From Dyella_B jejuensis (lineage in GTDB: Bacteria > Pseudomonadota > Gammaproteobacteria > Xanthomonadales > Rhodanobacteraceae), in contig NZ_JADIKJ010000002.1 in assembly GCF_044904675.1 (NCBI RefSeq), positions 124,001 to 188,000 of the forward strand: DNA of 64,000 nt, in the 5' to 3' direction. The position numbers and the translations under genes are program-made. How positions within the stretch are numbered: position 1 is the first letter of the stretch; each line of letters begins with the position of its first letter. Under the pieces are notes generated by a model. The model was not told where the DNA came from, did no database searches, and saw nothing but the letters and a program-made list of their open reading frames with translations. This document shows positions 44,839 to 53,964 of this stretch, piece by piece.

Positions 44839-45050
44839 TGCACTCGGCTTTGAGGAGCGAGGAAGGGATGCGGACAGACAGAGCTGGCCCCAACATGTTG
44901 AATTTAAAGCGATGGGGTGATGACCAGAAGGCTCGCAGAGTGCGCCGCGCGGCTTGGCAAGACGGCCAGTCTTCCCGGCGCCGCACAACACACTCTGCGA
45001 GCCTTCTGGTCATCATGCCGCCTGCGTAGCATGGATCAGAGCATCCCTAG
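44839..45050 (+). mobile_element. Structured MITE-like repeat, right part of a second copy
   Basis: Starts inside the second hairpin module (TGCACTCGGCTTTGAGG), so it derives from a two-module copy, and runs to GCATCCCTAG. Its right hairpin arms are perfect over 25 bp (TGATGACCAGAAGGCTCGC... with complement), one base better than the other copies. Its final CTAG supplies the purD stop codon. Confidence 0.82.
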
Positions 45051-46327
45051 CGTCGTAGTGCCCGATGCGCGATGTCACGCCGGCAAAAAGCACCATCGAA
45101 ATGGATTTTCTTCGCAGCCTCATAGGCGTGCTCGCGTGCGGCGGCAATGTCCTTGCCCAGGGCACAAACGGTCAGCACGCGACCACCGGCGGTGATCACA
45201 TGGCCTTGCGCGTCAAGCGCGGTGCCGGCATGGAATACCTTCACGTCGCGACTGAACTCCTCATCCAGGCCATGGATCGCATCGCCGGTTTTCACCTTGG
45301 CCGGATAACCTCCGGCCGCCATCACCACGCCAATGGACGGACGCGAATCCCAGTGCGCGTGAGCATGATGCAACTCGCCATCGAGTGCTGCCTCGATCAG
45401 TTCGACCAGATCGGACTTGAGCCGCAACATGATCGGCTGCGTTTCCGGATCGCCGAAGCGCACGTTGAATTCGATCACCTTGGGCGTGCCATGCGCATCG
45501 ATCATCAGGCCGGCGTACAGGAAGCCGATGAACGGCGCGCCTTCCGCAGCCATGCCACGCAGGGTGGGTTCGATCACTTCCCTGAGGATGCGTTTTTCCA
45601 CTTCGGGCGTGACCACCGGCGCCGGCGAGTATGCACCCATGCCGCCGGTGTTCGGGCCGAGATCGTTGTCGTCACGGCGCTTGTGATCCTGGCTGCTGGC
45701 CATCGGCAGCGCGTGCGAGCCGTCGCTCATCACAATGTAGCTGGCTTCCTCGCCTTGCAGGAATTCCTCGATCACGACGCGCGCCGACGCATCGCCGAAA
45801 GCATGCGCACCGAGCATGTCATGCAAGGCAAGTTCGGCATCACTCAGGGTGAGGGCAACCACCACGCCCTTGCCCGCCGCCAGGCCGTCGGCCTTGATCA
45901 CGATCGGCGCGCCGTGCTCGCGCACATAGGCAAGCGCCTTGTTGAGTTCGGTGAAGACCGCATAGCGCGCGGTGGGAATGTTGTGGCGAAGCAGGAAATC
46001 CTTGGCGAACGCCTTGGAGCCCTCCAACTGCGCGGCAATGGCGCGTGGACCGAAAATGCGCAGGCCCGCGGCGCGGAATTTATCGACCACGCCGGCTACC
46101 AGCGGCACTTCCGGGCCGACCACGGTCAAATCGACCTTCTCGGCCTTGGCCAGCTTCAGCAGGCCCTCGATGTCACCGGCCGCGACATCGGCGTTGCGCA
46201 AGCCATGTTCGCGTGCCGTACCGGCATTCCCCGGCGCCACGATAACTTCACTCACGCGCCGCGATTGCTTGAGTTTCCAGGCCAGCGCGTGCTCGCGACC
46301 GCCGTTACCGATAACCAGAACCTTCAT
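45047..46327 (-). CDS. purD: Phosphoribosylamine-glycine ligase PurD
   Basis: Second step of purine synthesis (GAR synthetase). 426 aa ATP-grasp enzyme. Seen: MKVLVIGNGGREHALAWKL, VVGPEVPLVAGVVDKF, IKADGLAAGKGVVVAL, and EFNVRFGDPETQPIM with the metal ligands. Start ATG at 46327. The TAG stop (45049-45047) is part of the CTAG border of the repeat; the gene converges with emrB. Confidence 0.97.
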   Translation of the reverse strand: MKVLVIGNGGREHALAWKLKQSRRVSEVIVAPGNAGTAREHGLRNADVAAGDIEGLLKLAKAEKVDLTVVGPEVPLVAGVVDKFRAAGLRIFGPRAIAAQLEGSKAFAKDFLLRHNIPTARYAVFTELNKALAYVREHGAPIVIKADGLAAGKGVVVALTLSDAELALHDMLGAHAFGDASARVVIEEFLQGEEASYIVMSDGSHALPMASSQDHKRRDDNDLGPNTGGMGAYSPAPVVTPEVEKRILREVIEPTLRGMAAEGAPFIGFLYAGLMIDAHGTPKVIEFNVRFGDPETQPIMLRLKSDLVELIEAALDGELHHAHAHWDSRPSIGVVMAAGGYPAKVKTGDAIHGLDEEFSRDVKVFHAGTALDAQGHVITAGGRVLTVCALGKDIAAAREHAYEAAKKIHFDGAFCRRDIAHRALRR

Positions 46328-46428
46328 GCCGTTACTCCGAAACCTTCCGCGCCCCTGGCGCAAGCGGCGCATTGTAGCGGAGCTGGAGGACGTCTCCGGA
46401 TGGAGCTCCGGCTGCTTCCCGCATGTTG

Positions 46429-47808
46429 CTAGAGGGGGACGTGCCGGGCGAGCAGTTCGAGCAAGGCGGCGCGGGGAAGCTTTCCGGTTTCGTTGCGCGG
46501 CAGGCTGTCCACCAGCCGCAGCGGGCGCGGCAGGAAGACCGGATCGATCCAGGCACGCAAGGCATCGAGGATCATGTGCTCGTCGAGCATGGGGGCCACC
46601 ACCAGCGCGGCGATGCGTCGAATGCCGATGGCGTCGGCCTCGTCGAGCTGGAATACCACGCCATCCTGCACCCCGGGAATGGCCAGCAGGCGGCGCGTGA
46701 GGTCACCCAGCGAGGCGCGCTTACCGGCAATTTCCAGCAGGTCGGCGTGCCTGCCGCATAATTCGAAACGGCGGCCCGCGTCGTGCAGGGTCATGATATC
46801 GGCCAGGATGGCCGGCGCATCGAGCTGCGGCGCTTCGATTTGGGTACCGTCCGGCTGCGGATGAAGTTGCACGCCCTGATAAAGCGACCAACGACTGTCC
46901 ACGGTGACCTGCCGCGTGGCAAACGCGCAGGTTTCGGTCGATCCGAACACCTCCAGCAACGGCGCTGCGAAACGCGCCTCCGCCTGCCCGGCCAACTCGG
47001 CCGGCAGGGGTGCGGTGGCCGAAAGCATCGCGGCCAGGGGCGGCAAGCGCACGCCCGAGGCCATCAGCGCGCGCAAATGCACCGGCGTGGTTACCAGCAC
47101 ACGCGGCGCAACCATGTCCTCCAGGGCACTGGCGATATCGGCTGGAAAGAACGGTCGGCCGCCATGCACCTGCACGTCGCCCAGCAGCGGCAGCAGCACC
47201 GACATCTCGATGCCGTAGATGTGCTGCGGCGGCACGGTCGCGACCACCGAGAATCGCTCGCCGACGACCTGCCGCAACATGTGCAAGTTGCCGGCGGTAC
47301 TGGCGTGCAGGCTGCGCCAGGATTTGGCGTTTGGCCGCGGCATGCCGGTGGAACCAGAGGTATAGCCCACGACCGCGATCTGCGTGGCGGGAATGGCGGG
47401 CCATGCCATCGCCTCCACGGACGCCTCCACCGGCAGCGATGGCAGCACGTGATAGCGCTGCGGAGCGGGATGCAACGACCGATCACCCACCACGTAACAA
47501 CCCGGATGCGCCGCCATCACCTCTTCCACCGCATGCGTTGCGCGCGAGGGCGGCAGCAGGTTGGCCTGGCCGCGCAAGGCAATCGCACAGAAAGCGACCA
47601 GGAATGCATAGCGGTCTTCGCACAGATTCACGGCCGCAAGGGCATCAGGCAATTGCGAGGCAACATGTTCGACATGGGCAATGCACTGCGTGGCGTTGAT
47701 CGCCCGGCCTTCGTGCATCGCCACCACGCGCCTCGGATCGCCGACCTTCAACAGAGGTAGCAGGCGCTGGGCCTCATCTCGCTGATAAGTGTCGTAGACG
47801 ATCGCCAC
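46429..47808 (-). CDS. Adenylate-forming acyl-CoA synthetase-like protein (possibly ApeH/xanthomonadin type)
   Basis: 459 aa, short for the ANL superfamily. Seen: P-loop VVGYTSGSTGMPRPNAKSW near residue 150, LLEVFGSTETCAFATRQV, hinge region CGRHADLLEIAGKRASLGD and the C-terminal Lys in PRNETGKLPRAALLEL, so it should activate a carboxylate as AMP ester. Aryl-polyene and xanthomonadin clusters contain a ligase of this size, but no other pigment gene is nearby. Divergent neighbours: none; it lies 101 bp upstream of purD on the same strand. Confidence 0.78.
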   Translation of the reverse strand: MAIVYDTYQRDEAQRLLPLLKVGDPRRVVAMHEGRAINATQCIAHVEHVASQLPDALAAVNLCEDRYAFLVAFCAIALRGQANLLPPSRATHAVEEVMAAHPGCYVVGDRSLHPAPQRYHVLPSLPVEASVEAMAWPAIPATQIAVVGYTSGSTGMPRPNAKSWRSLHASTAGNLHMLRQVVGERFSVVATVPPQHIYGIEMSVLLPLLGDVQVHGGRPFFPADIASALEDMVAPRVLVTTPVHLRALMASGVRLPPLAAMLSATAPLPAELAGQAEARFAAPLLEVFGSTETCAFATRQVTVDSRWSLYQGVQLHPQPDGTQIEAPQLDAPAILADIMTLHDAGRRFELCGRHADLLEIAGKRASLGDLTRRLLAIPGVQDGVVFQLDEADAIGIRRIAALVVAPMLDEHMILDALRAWIDPVFLPRPLRLVDSLPRNETGKLPRAALLELLARHVPL

Positions 47809-47959
47809 GCGCGCTCCTGTTGCTTTATCGATTCAATCAACTCCGCACCGGCCGGATCGGTCGGCGACTGCCAGCATTCGCAATGGCATCCTGCACGCCC
47901 CATCCTCAGGGTTGCGGCTGAATCAGCGCCTACCGCGCTACGGCCGTGTCTCGCAGGAT

Positions 47960-48532
47960 TCAGGTTCGGATGATAGCGCCTGTCAAGGCATCCCGGATGG
48001 TGGTGGGTTGGGTGGCATCGCCCAACGGGGCATCGATCACGCCGTCCAGCGCGTCGCCGAAATAGTCGGCCACGGTGACGATATTCCGCGCTGGCGGCTG
48101 GCCATGAGGATTGGCGCTGGTCGATACCAGGGCGCCCCCGAATGCACGGCACAACGCTGCCGCCGGCGGATGTGCAGTAACACGCAGCGCAATGCCGGCA
48201 TGTGCACCAGCCACCCAGTCAGGTACATCCTGGCTGCGAGGAAAGACCCATGTGAACGGCCCAGGCCAGCTGGCTCGTACCTGTGCCAGCACGTCGGCCG
48301 GGATCTTTGCCATGTCGACGTAGCGTTGCACCTGCGCGAAGTCCGCGGCAATCAGCAACACGCCTTGCGTGGCCGGACGCTGTTTAAGCGCGAAGATGCG
48401 ATCGAAGGCCGTCCGGTCGTGCGGATCACAGCCAAGGCCAAACACCGCCTCGGTGGGATAGGCCACTACGCCGCCTTTACGCAACAGCGGCGCGACGTCC
48501 TCCAGCTCATTGATGCCATAACGTCTGGTCAT
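47960..48532 (-). CDS. tsaC: Threonylcarbamoyl-AMP synthase TsaC (YrdC)
   Basis: Makes threonylcarbamoyl-AMP for the t6A37 modification of ANN-decoding tRNAs. 190 aa, equal to E. coli TsaC. Seen: GGVVAYPTEAVFGLGCDP, ALKQRPATQGVLLIA, PGPFTWVFP and LVSTSANPHGQPPA of the YrdC domain. Start ATG at 48532. Follows topA on the minus strand. Confidence 0.95.
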   Translation of the reverse strand: MTRRYGINELEDVAPLLRKGGVVAYPTEAVFGLGCDPHDRTAFDRIFALKQRPATQGVLLIAADFAQVQRYVDMAKIPADVLAQVRASWPGPFTWVFPRSQDVPDWVAGAHAGIALRVTAHPPAAALCRAFGGALVSTSANPHGQPPARNIVTVADYFGDALDGVIDAPLGDATQPTTIRDALTGAIIRT

Positions 48533-48574
48533 TCGGAGTCCGCGTAGGGATGCATGCGTCGGTACATAGTCACA

Positions 48575-48590
48575 CCCCTCGGAAGAGGGG
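48575..48590. repeat. Hairpin with GGAA loop between topA and tsaC
   Basis: CCCCTC and GAGGGG pair around GGAA. No T-run follows, so it is more likely an intercistronic mRNA structure than a terminator. Confidence 0.5.
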
Positions 48591-48618
48591 CTCGCCCGGC
48601 ACACTATGTCAAATGGAC

Positions 48619-51111
48619 TTACACCTTTGATTTTTTCGCGGCAGCTTTTTTGGCGCCGGCCTTCTTCGTCGCCACCTTCTTCGCCGCAGTCTTCTTCGCC
48701 GGTGCTTTCTTGGCAGCCGCCTTCGTGGTCGTGGTTTTCTTGGCCGCCGGCTTTTTCGCCGCGGCCTTCTTGGCCGACGATTTGGCGGCACCCTTCTTGC
48801 CGAAGCGGCCCTTCTTCACGGGCGCCGCCGCCAGCAACTCGATGCATTGCGCTTCGGTCAGTTCCTTCGGTTCCTGGTCCTTGGGAATGCGCGCGTTTTT
48901 CTCGCCATCGCTGATGTACGGGCCAAAGCGCCCGTTGAGTACCTGCACGCCGTTGCCGAAATCCATGATGATGCGGTTGGCGATCAGGTCCAGCTTTTCC
49001 TGCACGATCTGCAGGGCGCGCGGCAGTTCGATGGTGTACGGATCATCCTCGGCCTTGAGCGAGGCATAGGTACTGCCCTGCTTCACGAAGGGGCCGAAGC
49101 GACCGACACCCACGCTCACTTCTTCGCCACCTTCGGTATGGCCAAGCTGGCGCGGCAACTTGAACAGTTCGATCGCCTCTTCCAGCGTGATCGTGTGCAT
49201 GCTCTGGCCCGGACGCAAGGAAGCGAACTGCAGCTTTTCGTCCACGTCCTTGTCGCCAATCTGCGCATACGGTCCATAGCGGCCCAGCCTGACGGAAAGC
49301 GGCCTGCCCGATTTGGGGTCCGTGCCAAGCTCGCGCGCGCCGGTCGCTTCGCTGCGATCGACGGTTTCGGTCTTTTCCTCGACCTGCTGCTTGAACGGCG
49401 TCCAGAAGCGCTGCATCAGCGGCACCCAGGCTTCTTCGCCGCGGCTCACCGCGTCGAGTTCGTCTTCCAGCTTGGCGGTGAAGTCGTAGTCGACGTACTG
49501 GGTGAAATGCTGGGTAAGGAACTTGCTGACCGCGCGACCGACATCGGTAGGGCGGAAGCGGCGGCTGTCCAGCAGCACGTATTCTCGATTCTGCAGCACC
49601 TGGATGATGCTGGCATACGTGGACGGGCGACCGATGCCGTATTCCTCCAGCGCCTTGACCAGGCTCGCTTCGGAATAGCGCGGCGGCGGTTCGGTGAAAT
49701 GCTGGTCGGTGACGATATCGTGCAACGGCACCTGCTCGCCTTTTTGCAGGCGCGGCAGACGACGGCCTTCATCGTCGTCCTCGGCGGACTTCTGGTCGCG
49801 CCCTTCTTCGTACACGGCGAGAAAGCCCGGGTCGACGATGGTCGTGCCCGTGGCGCGAAACGCCGCATCGCCTCCGGCTACCTGCTTGAGGTCGAAATCC
49901 ACCGACACGGTATTCATCGTGGCATGGATCATCTGGCAGGCGACCGTGCGCTTCCAGATCAACTCGTAGAGCTTGCGTTGTTCATCGTTGAGGAACGCCG
50001 CCACTTCGCGCGGCGTGCGCAGTGCGGAGGTAGGCCTGATCGCCTCGTGCGCTTCCTGTGCGTTTTTGGATTTGGTGCGATAAACCTGCGGGCCGTCCGG
50101 CAGCGCCTTGTTGCCGTAGTCGCGCGCGATCAACTGCCGCAATTCGCCCAGCGCATCTTCCGACAGCGCGGTGGAGTCGGTACGCATGTAGGTGATCAGG
50201 CCGACGTTGCCTTCGCTGCCCAGGCCCACGCCTTCATACAGGCCTTGCGCGATCTTCATGGTGCGGCTGGTCGTGAAGCCAAGCTTGCGCGCCGCTTCCT
50301 GCTGCAGGGTGGAGGTGGTGAACGGCGGCGCCGGGCGGCGCTTGCGTTCCTTGCTGCCCACGTCGCTGACGGTGAGGTGGCCGCGCGCGGCTTCCTTCAG
50401 CGCCGCGCGGGCGGCCGTGGCATCGGTCTCGTTGGTGAGGTCGAACTGCTCGAATTTCTTGCCGTTGAGCTTGGTCAGGCGCGCATTGAAATCGCCTTCG
50501 GCGTGCTTGAGCCGGGCCTCGACCGTCCAGTATTCACGGGCGATGAAGGCTTCGATTTCTTCCTCGCGCTCCACGATCATGCGCAGCGCCGGGCTTTGCA
50601 CGCGGCCAGCGGACAAACCGCGCTGCACCTTGCGCCAGAGCACCGGCGACAGATTGAAGCCGACCAGGTAATCCAGCGCACGGCGGGCCTGCTGCGCATC
50701 GACCAGGTCGTGCGACAGCGCGCGCGGCGCGGCCACCGCCGCCTTGATCGCCTTGGGCGTGATCTCGGAGAACACCACCCGATGCAGTTGCTTGCCCTCG
50801 GCCAGTCCGCGTTCCTTGAGGATCTCGCTGATATGCCAGCTGATGGCCTCGCCCTCGCGATCCAAGTCGGTCGCCAGATAGATGTCGTCGGCGACCTTGG
50901 CCGCCTTGGCGATCGCGTCGACGTGTTTTTCGTTGCGCTCGATCACTTCGTACTTCATGGCGAAATCGTGCTCGGGGTCGACCGCGCCTTCCTTGGGCTT
51001 CAGGTCACGCACGTGCCCGTAGGAGGCCAGGACCTGAAAGTCCTTGCCGAGGTATTTGTTGATCGTCTTGGCCTTGGCCGGCGATTCAACGATGAGCAGG
51101 TTTTTTGCCAT
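48619..51111 (-). CDS. topA: DNA topoisomerase I with Lys/Ala-rich tail
   Basis: Relaxes negative supercoils. 830 aa. Seen: Toprim start NLLIVESPAKAKTINKYLG, TDLDREGEAISWHI, active-site Tyr in LITYMRTDSTALSED near residue 310. Instead of E. coli-type Cys4 zinc ribbons there are three Topo_C_Rpt-like repeats (RLGRYGPYAQIGD, GVGRFGPFVKQG, LNGRFGPYISDGEK) and a final ~65 residues made almost only of Lys, Ala, Pro and Thr, like a histone H1 tail. Confidence 0.96.
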   Translation of the reverse strand: MAKNLLIVESPAKAKTINKYLGKDFQVLASYGHVRDLKPKEGAVDPEHDFAMKYEVIERNEKHVDAIAKAAKVADDIYLATDLDREGEAISWHISEILKERGLAEGKQLHRVVFSEITPKAIKAAVAAPRALSHDLVDAQQARRALDYLVGFNLSPVLWRKVQRGLSAGRVQSPALRMIVEREEEIEAFIAREYWTVEARLKHAEGDFNARLTKLNGKKFEQFDLTNETDATAARAALKEAARGHLTVSDVGSKERKRRPAPPFTTSTLQQEAARKLGFTTSRTMKIAQGLYEGVGLGSEGNVGLITYMRTDSTALSEDALGELRQLIARDYGNKALPDGPQVYRTKSKNAQEAHEAIRPTSALRTPREVAAFLNDEQRKLYELIWKRTVACQMIHATMNTVSVDFDLKQVAGGDAAFRATGTTIVDPGFLAVYEEGRDQKSAEDDDEGRRLPRLQKGEQVPLHDIVTDQHFTEPPPRYSEASLVKALEEYGIGRPSTYASIIQVLQNREYVLLDSRRFRPTDVGRAVSKFLTQHFTQYVDYDFTAKLEDELDAVSRGEEAWVPLMQRFWTPFKQQVEEKTETVDRSEATGARELGTDPKSGRPLSVRLGRYGPYAQIGDKDVDEKLQFASLRPGQSMHTITLEEAIELFKLPRQLGHTEGGEEVSVGVGRFGPFVKQGSTYASLKAEDDPYTIELPRALQIVQEKLDLIANRIIMDFGNGVQVLNGRFGPYISDGEKNARIPKDQEPKELTEAQCIELLAAAPVKKGRFGKKGAAKSSAKKAAAKKPAAKKTTTTKAAAKKAPAKKTAAKKVATKKAGAKKAAAKKSKV

Positions 51112-51178
51112 GTGGCTTGAGGTTCCAGGGGTGCATCCGCGGCATGATGAAGCCGCCTTCTTTATATAGTTGGAAGCA

Positions 51179-51206
51179 TGCCAGCTTGACGGCTGTCAAG
51201 CTGGCA
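51179..51206. repeat. 12-bp perfect palindrome upstream of topA
   Basis: TGCCAGCTTGAC and GTCAAGCTGGCA around GGCT, between dprA and topA. On the minus strand TATATAAAG follows it at 51160-51169, which may be a -10 region. It could be an operator or a cruciform that senses supercoiling; no T-run follows. Confidence 0.55.
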
Positions 51207-51247
51207 CATGTGAAAACGAGGTCCGGAGCGCTTCCGGCTACCCTCGT

Positions 51248-52396
51248 TCAATCACCGGGAAGCCGTTGGTAGCGGCCGCCCGGCAGGCCTTCGATGCAAC
51301 CTTCCAGCTCCAGCATGAGCAGCATGGATGACAAGACGGCCGCGCTCTGCCCGGTGCGCGCCGCCAGCTCGTCCAGCGCCGCCGGATCGTGCCCGAGCAC
51401 CTCCAGCAAGCGCCGATAATCCGGATCGTCGCGCCAGCCGCCAGTCGTGGCTGGCCGGTCGTGCCTCGTGCCAGCCAGCGGCGCGCGCTCCAGGCGCTGG
51501 GCCAGCTCGGCACCAAGCGCCCGCGCGGCGGGAACCAGGGTTTCGGCAATTTCCGAGGCGCTCTCGACCAGCCGCACACCTTCCCTGATAAGACGATGGC
51601 AGCCGCGGGCGAGCGGATTATGGATGGAACCGGGCACGGCGAATACCTCCCGTCCCTGTTCGCCAGCGAGCCGGGCCGTAATCAGCGATCCGGATTGCAG
51701 CCCGGCCTCGATCACGACCGTGCCCAGGGAGAGCCCCGCGATGATGCGATTACGGCGCGGAAAATGATCCGCGCGAGCAGCCATGCCCGGCGGAAATTCG
51801 CTGACCAGCGCGCCCTGCGCGGTCACTCGCGCGGAAAGTTCGCGATGCTTGCGCGGATAGACCAGGTCTGGCCCGGTGCCGATCACGGCAATAGTAGGCA
51901 ACTGCGCATCGAGCGCGGCTTCATGCGCCGCGCCGTCGATGCCATCGGCCAAACCGCTGGTCACCACGTAGCCGGTCATGGCGAGGTGGCGGGCAAAAGC
52001 ACGGGCGTTGCTCTTGCCGGCGACGCTGGCGCTGCGCGCGCCGACGATCGCTACCTGCGGATGCAGCAGCAGGCTGCTGTCGCCGGCAACGAAAAGCGCC
52101 ACGGGCGGCTGCGGAATGGCTTCCAGCAGAGGCGGAAAGTCCGCCTCGGTACAACGCAGCAAACGATGGCCCGGTTCGGCCAGCCATGCAAGGTCCGCGG
52201 CGATCCGACCTTCGTCGGGCTGCTCCAGCCACGCCTGCGCTTGCGCGCCTAGTGAGGCGGCATGTCGCCGAAGCTGCGTGAGCACATGGCCGATCTGGCC
52301 CTGTGCCGCGGCCAGTCGCTCCCGCAAACCGCCCGGTCCCAACCCTGGCGTGCGCAGGGCGATCAACCAATCACGCAATTCCACTCGTTCGTCCAT
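51248..52396 (-). CDS. dprA: DNA-processing protein DprA
   Basis: Loads RecA on incoming single-stranded DNA in transformation. 382 aa. Seen: N-terminal SAM-like part, Rossmann core with VGARSASVAGKSNARAFARH, VTSGLADGIDGAAHEAAL, GTGPDLVYPRKHREL and NRIIAGLSLGTVVIEA, and a C-terminal winged-helix domain. In many relatives smg lies between dprA and topA; here there are only 136 bp. Confidence 0.95.
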   Translation of the reverse strand: MDERVELRDWLIALRTPGLGPGGLRERLAAAQGQIGHVLTQLRRHAASLGAQAQAWLEQPDEGRIAADLAWLAEPGHRLLRCTEADFPPLLEAIPQPPVALFVAGDSSLLLHPQVAIVGARSASVAGKSNARAFARHLAMTGYVVTSGLADGIDGAAHEAALDAQLPTIAVIGTGPDLVYPRKHRELSARVTAQGALVSEFPPGMAARADHFPRRNRIIAGLSLGTVVIEAGLQSGSLITARLAGEQGREVFAVPGSIHNPLARGCHRLIREGVRLVESASEIAETLVPAARALGAELAQRLERAPLAGTRHDRPATTGGWRDDPDYRRLLEVLGHDPAALDELAARTGQSAAVLSSMLLMLELEGCIEGLPGGRYQRLPGD

Positions 52397-52542
52397 GTCC
52401 CGAGTCTACGGGAAGGCCGGCGGCAGCCATGGCGCGCGATGGCCGCATCACGATGTGGGATTTTGGCGAAAACAGATGAGACCCGGCAGGAATGCTCATG
52501 GAAGCCGCTGGCATTCTTTCGTATCTGGAACGCAGAAACGAC

Positions 52543-52567
52543 AACGGCGCGGAATGGCCGCGCCGTT
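52543..52567 (-). terminator. Hairpin after the LysM gene
   Basis: AACGGCGCGG and CCGCGCCGTT form a perfect 10-bp stem with a 5-nt loop, 60 bp past the LysM stop; the T-content after it on the minus strand (GTCGTTTCT) is modest. Confidence 0.6.
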
Positions 52568-52627
52568 TGATTTCATGAAAGCCATCGCAGCGAAGGAGAT
52601 GAGCGGATACTTCCACTCCCCCTTACC

Positions 52628-53776
52628 TTATTCCGGCATCTTTACCCTTGCGCCCACCTTCACCGGCTTGAGCCCGTCCATCACCACGCCATAGCTCACC
52701 CGGTCGAAGGTGCGGAAGATCATGACGTGGCCGACATATTCATCCGGCAAGGTCACGAACTTATGGCTGTAGCGGGTCCAGCTATCGTGGGCGACGTCAT
52801 CCGGCATCTGCTCGCCCGGCTGCCATAGCGAGAAGGTCGTGCCGTTGTCGACGCCGTCTTTGGCGCCGATCGAAAGCACCACCACGTCGTTGGGACCGAC
52901 CTCGCTCAGGCGTTCCAGCGAAAACGCGATCACACGTCCGTCGGGCGGCAGGGTCTTGGGCGGATGCGGGTAGTAATACGGATCATACGGATTGTCGTCG
53001 ATCGGCATCAGCCGATCGCCCGCGCGGACTTCCATGATCGAGCTCAGCAGCAGCAGCGTCGACGGATCGCCGCCGCGCAGCACTTCGGCCTGTCCGATCA
53101 CCGTGACTTCCATCGCCAGGGTCTTGCCACGGAAGGCGTGATTGGGGGTGGCACGGCCCAGGTCGGTCTGCCATTCCTCGTTCCAGGGCGTGCGCGTGGT
53201 GGCGACGTCGCTATCGACCAGGTTGGCCGCCATATCGTCGCTTTCTTCCGATTCCGAACCGCCGTAGGTGCGGAACACATGGGTCGGGCGCACGATCGCC
53301 CAGCGCTGGCCGGGCTGCGCATTGAGATTGCGCACGTAGATATTACGGCCCGAGGTGCCGGTCAGGTCGCCTTCTTCGAAACCCATGACATAAGGCGCGT
53401 TTTTCACCGCGTCCGGATCCACCACGCGCGAATCCTTCAGGTACGGCTTGAGCTGGTCGAGCGGAATCGCCGGAATGGCATCGCCTTCGCGATGGACCGC
53501 CGGCTCCAGCCGCAGCGATGGGCCTCCGTTGATGAAGGACAGGTCGAGCACGTCGCCCGGGTAGATCAGGTGCGGATTGCGTACCTGCGGATTGGCCTGC
53601 CAGATTTCCGGCCAGAGCCAGGGCTTGGACAGGAAGCGGGCGGAAATGGCCCAGAGCGTATCGCCGCGGCGCACGGTATAGCTGTCGGGATGATCGGCGC
53701 GCAGCTGTACGCCGGCCGCATAGACGGCCACCGTGACCAGCATGCCGGCCAGCAGCCCGATGGACTTTCTGATCAT
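52628..53776 (-). CDS. LysM-domain periplasmic protein
   Basis: 382 aa from the ATG at 53776. Seen: signal or anchor segment SIGLLAGMLVTVAVYAAG, one LysM domain (YTVRRGDTLWAISARFLSK ... IYPGDVLDLSF, residues about 32-80), then a region with no family I know. LysM binds peptidoglycan. A LysM gene next to dprA and divergent from def-fmt is conserved in many gamma- and betaproteobacteria. The 188-bp divergent spacer should hold both promoters. Confidence 0.9.
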   Translation of the reverse strand: MIRKSIGLLAGMLVTVAVYAAGVQLRADHPDSYTVRRGDTLWAISARFLSKPWLWPEIWQANPQVRNPHLIYPGDVLDLSFINGGPSLRLEPAVHREGDAIPAIPLDQLKPYLKDSRVVDPDAVKNAPYVMGFEEGDLTGTSGRNIYVRNLNAQPGQRWAIVRPTHVFRTYGGSESEESDDMAANLVDSDVATTRTPWNEEWQTDLGRATPNHAFRGKTLAMEVTVIGQAEVLRGGDPSTLLLLSSIMEVRAGDRLMPIDDNPYDPYYYPHPPKTLPPDGRVIAFSLERLSEVGPNDVVVLSIGAKDGVDNGTTFSLWQPGEQMPDDVAHDSWTRYSHKFVTLPDEYVGHVMIFRTFDRVSYGVVMDGLKPVKVGARVKMPE

Positions 53777-53964
53777 AAACGGGAATCCCCCCTCCCCCGA
53801 TGCTCGGGCGAGTGTAACCGAACCGTTAACCCAAGCAACACGTGCCAGTTGGCAAATCCGTGCGCCGACAATGCGTTGAAACAAGTAGAATAACCACATT
53901 CTAGACCGCGCCCGGGCTGGCTTTTACCAATTCGCCCGCAATTCCGGCGCCTGAGGTAACCACC

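Noticed and set aside
44602..45029. Small 60-100-codon frames inside the repeat copies
   Set aside because: They run through hairpins and inverted arms, exist on both strands, and lack ribosome sites; they are by-products of the repeat.
48847..51120. 757-codon open frame opposite topA
   Set aside because: It mirrors topA codon for codon and shows no recognisable motif.
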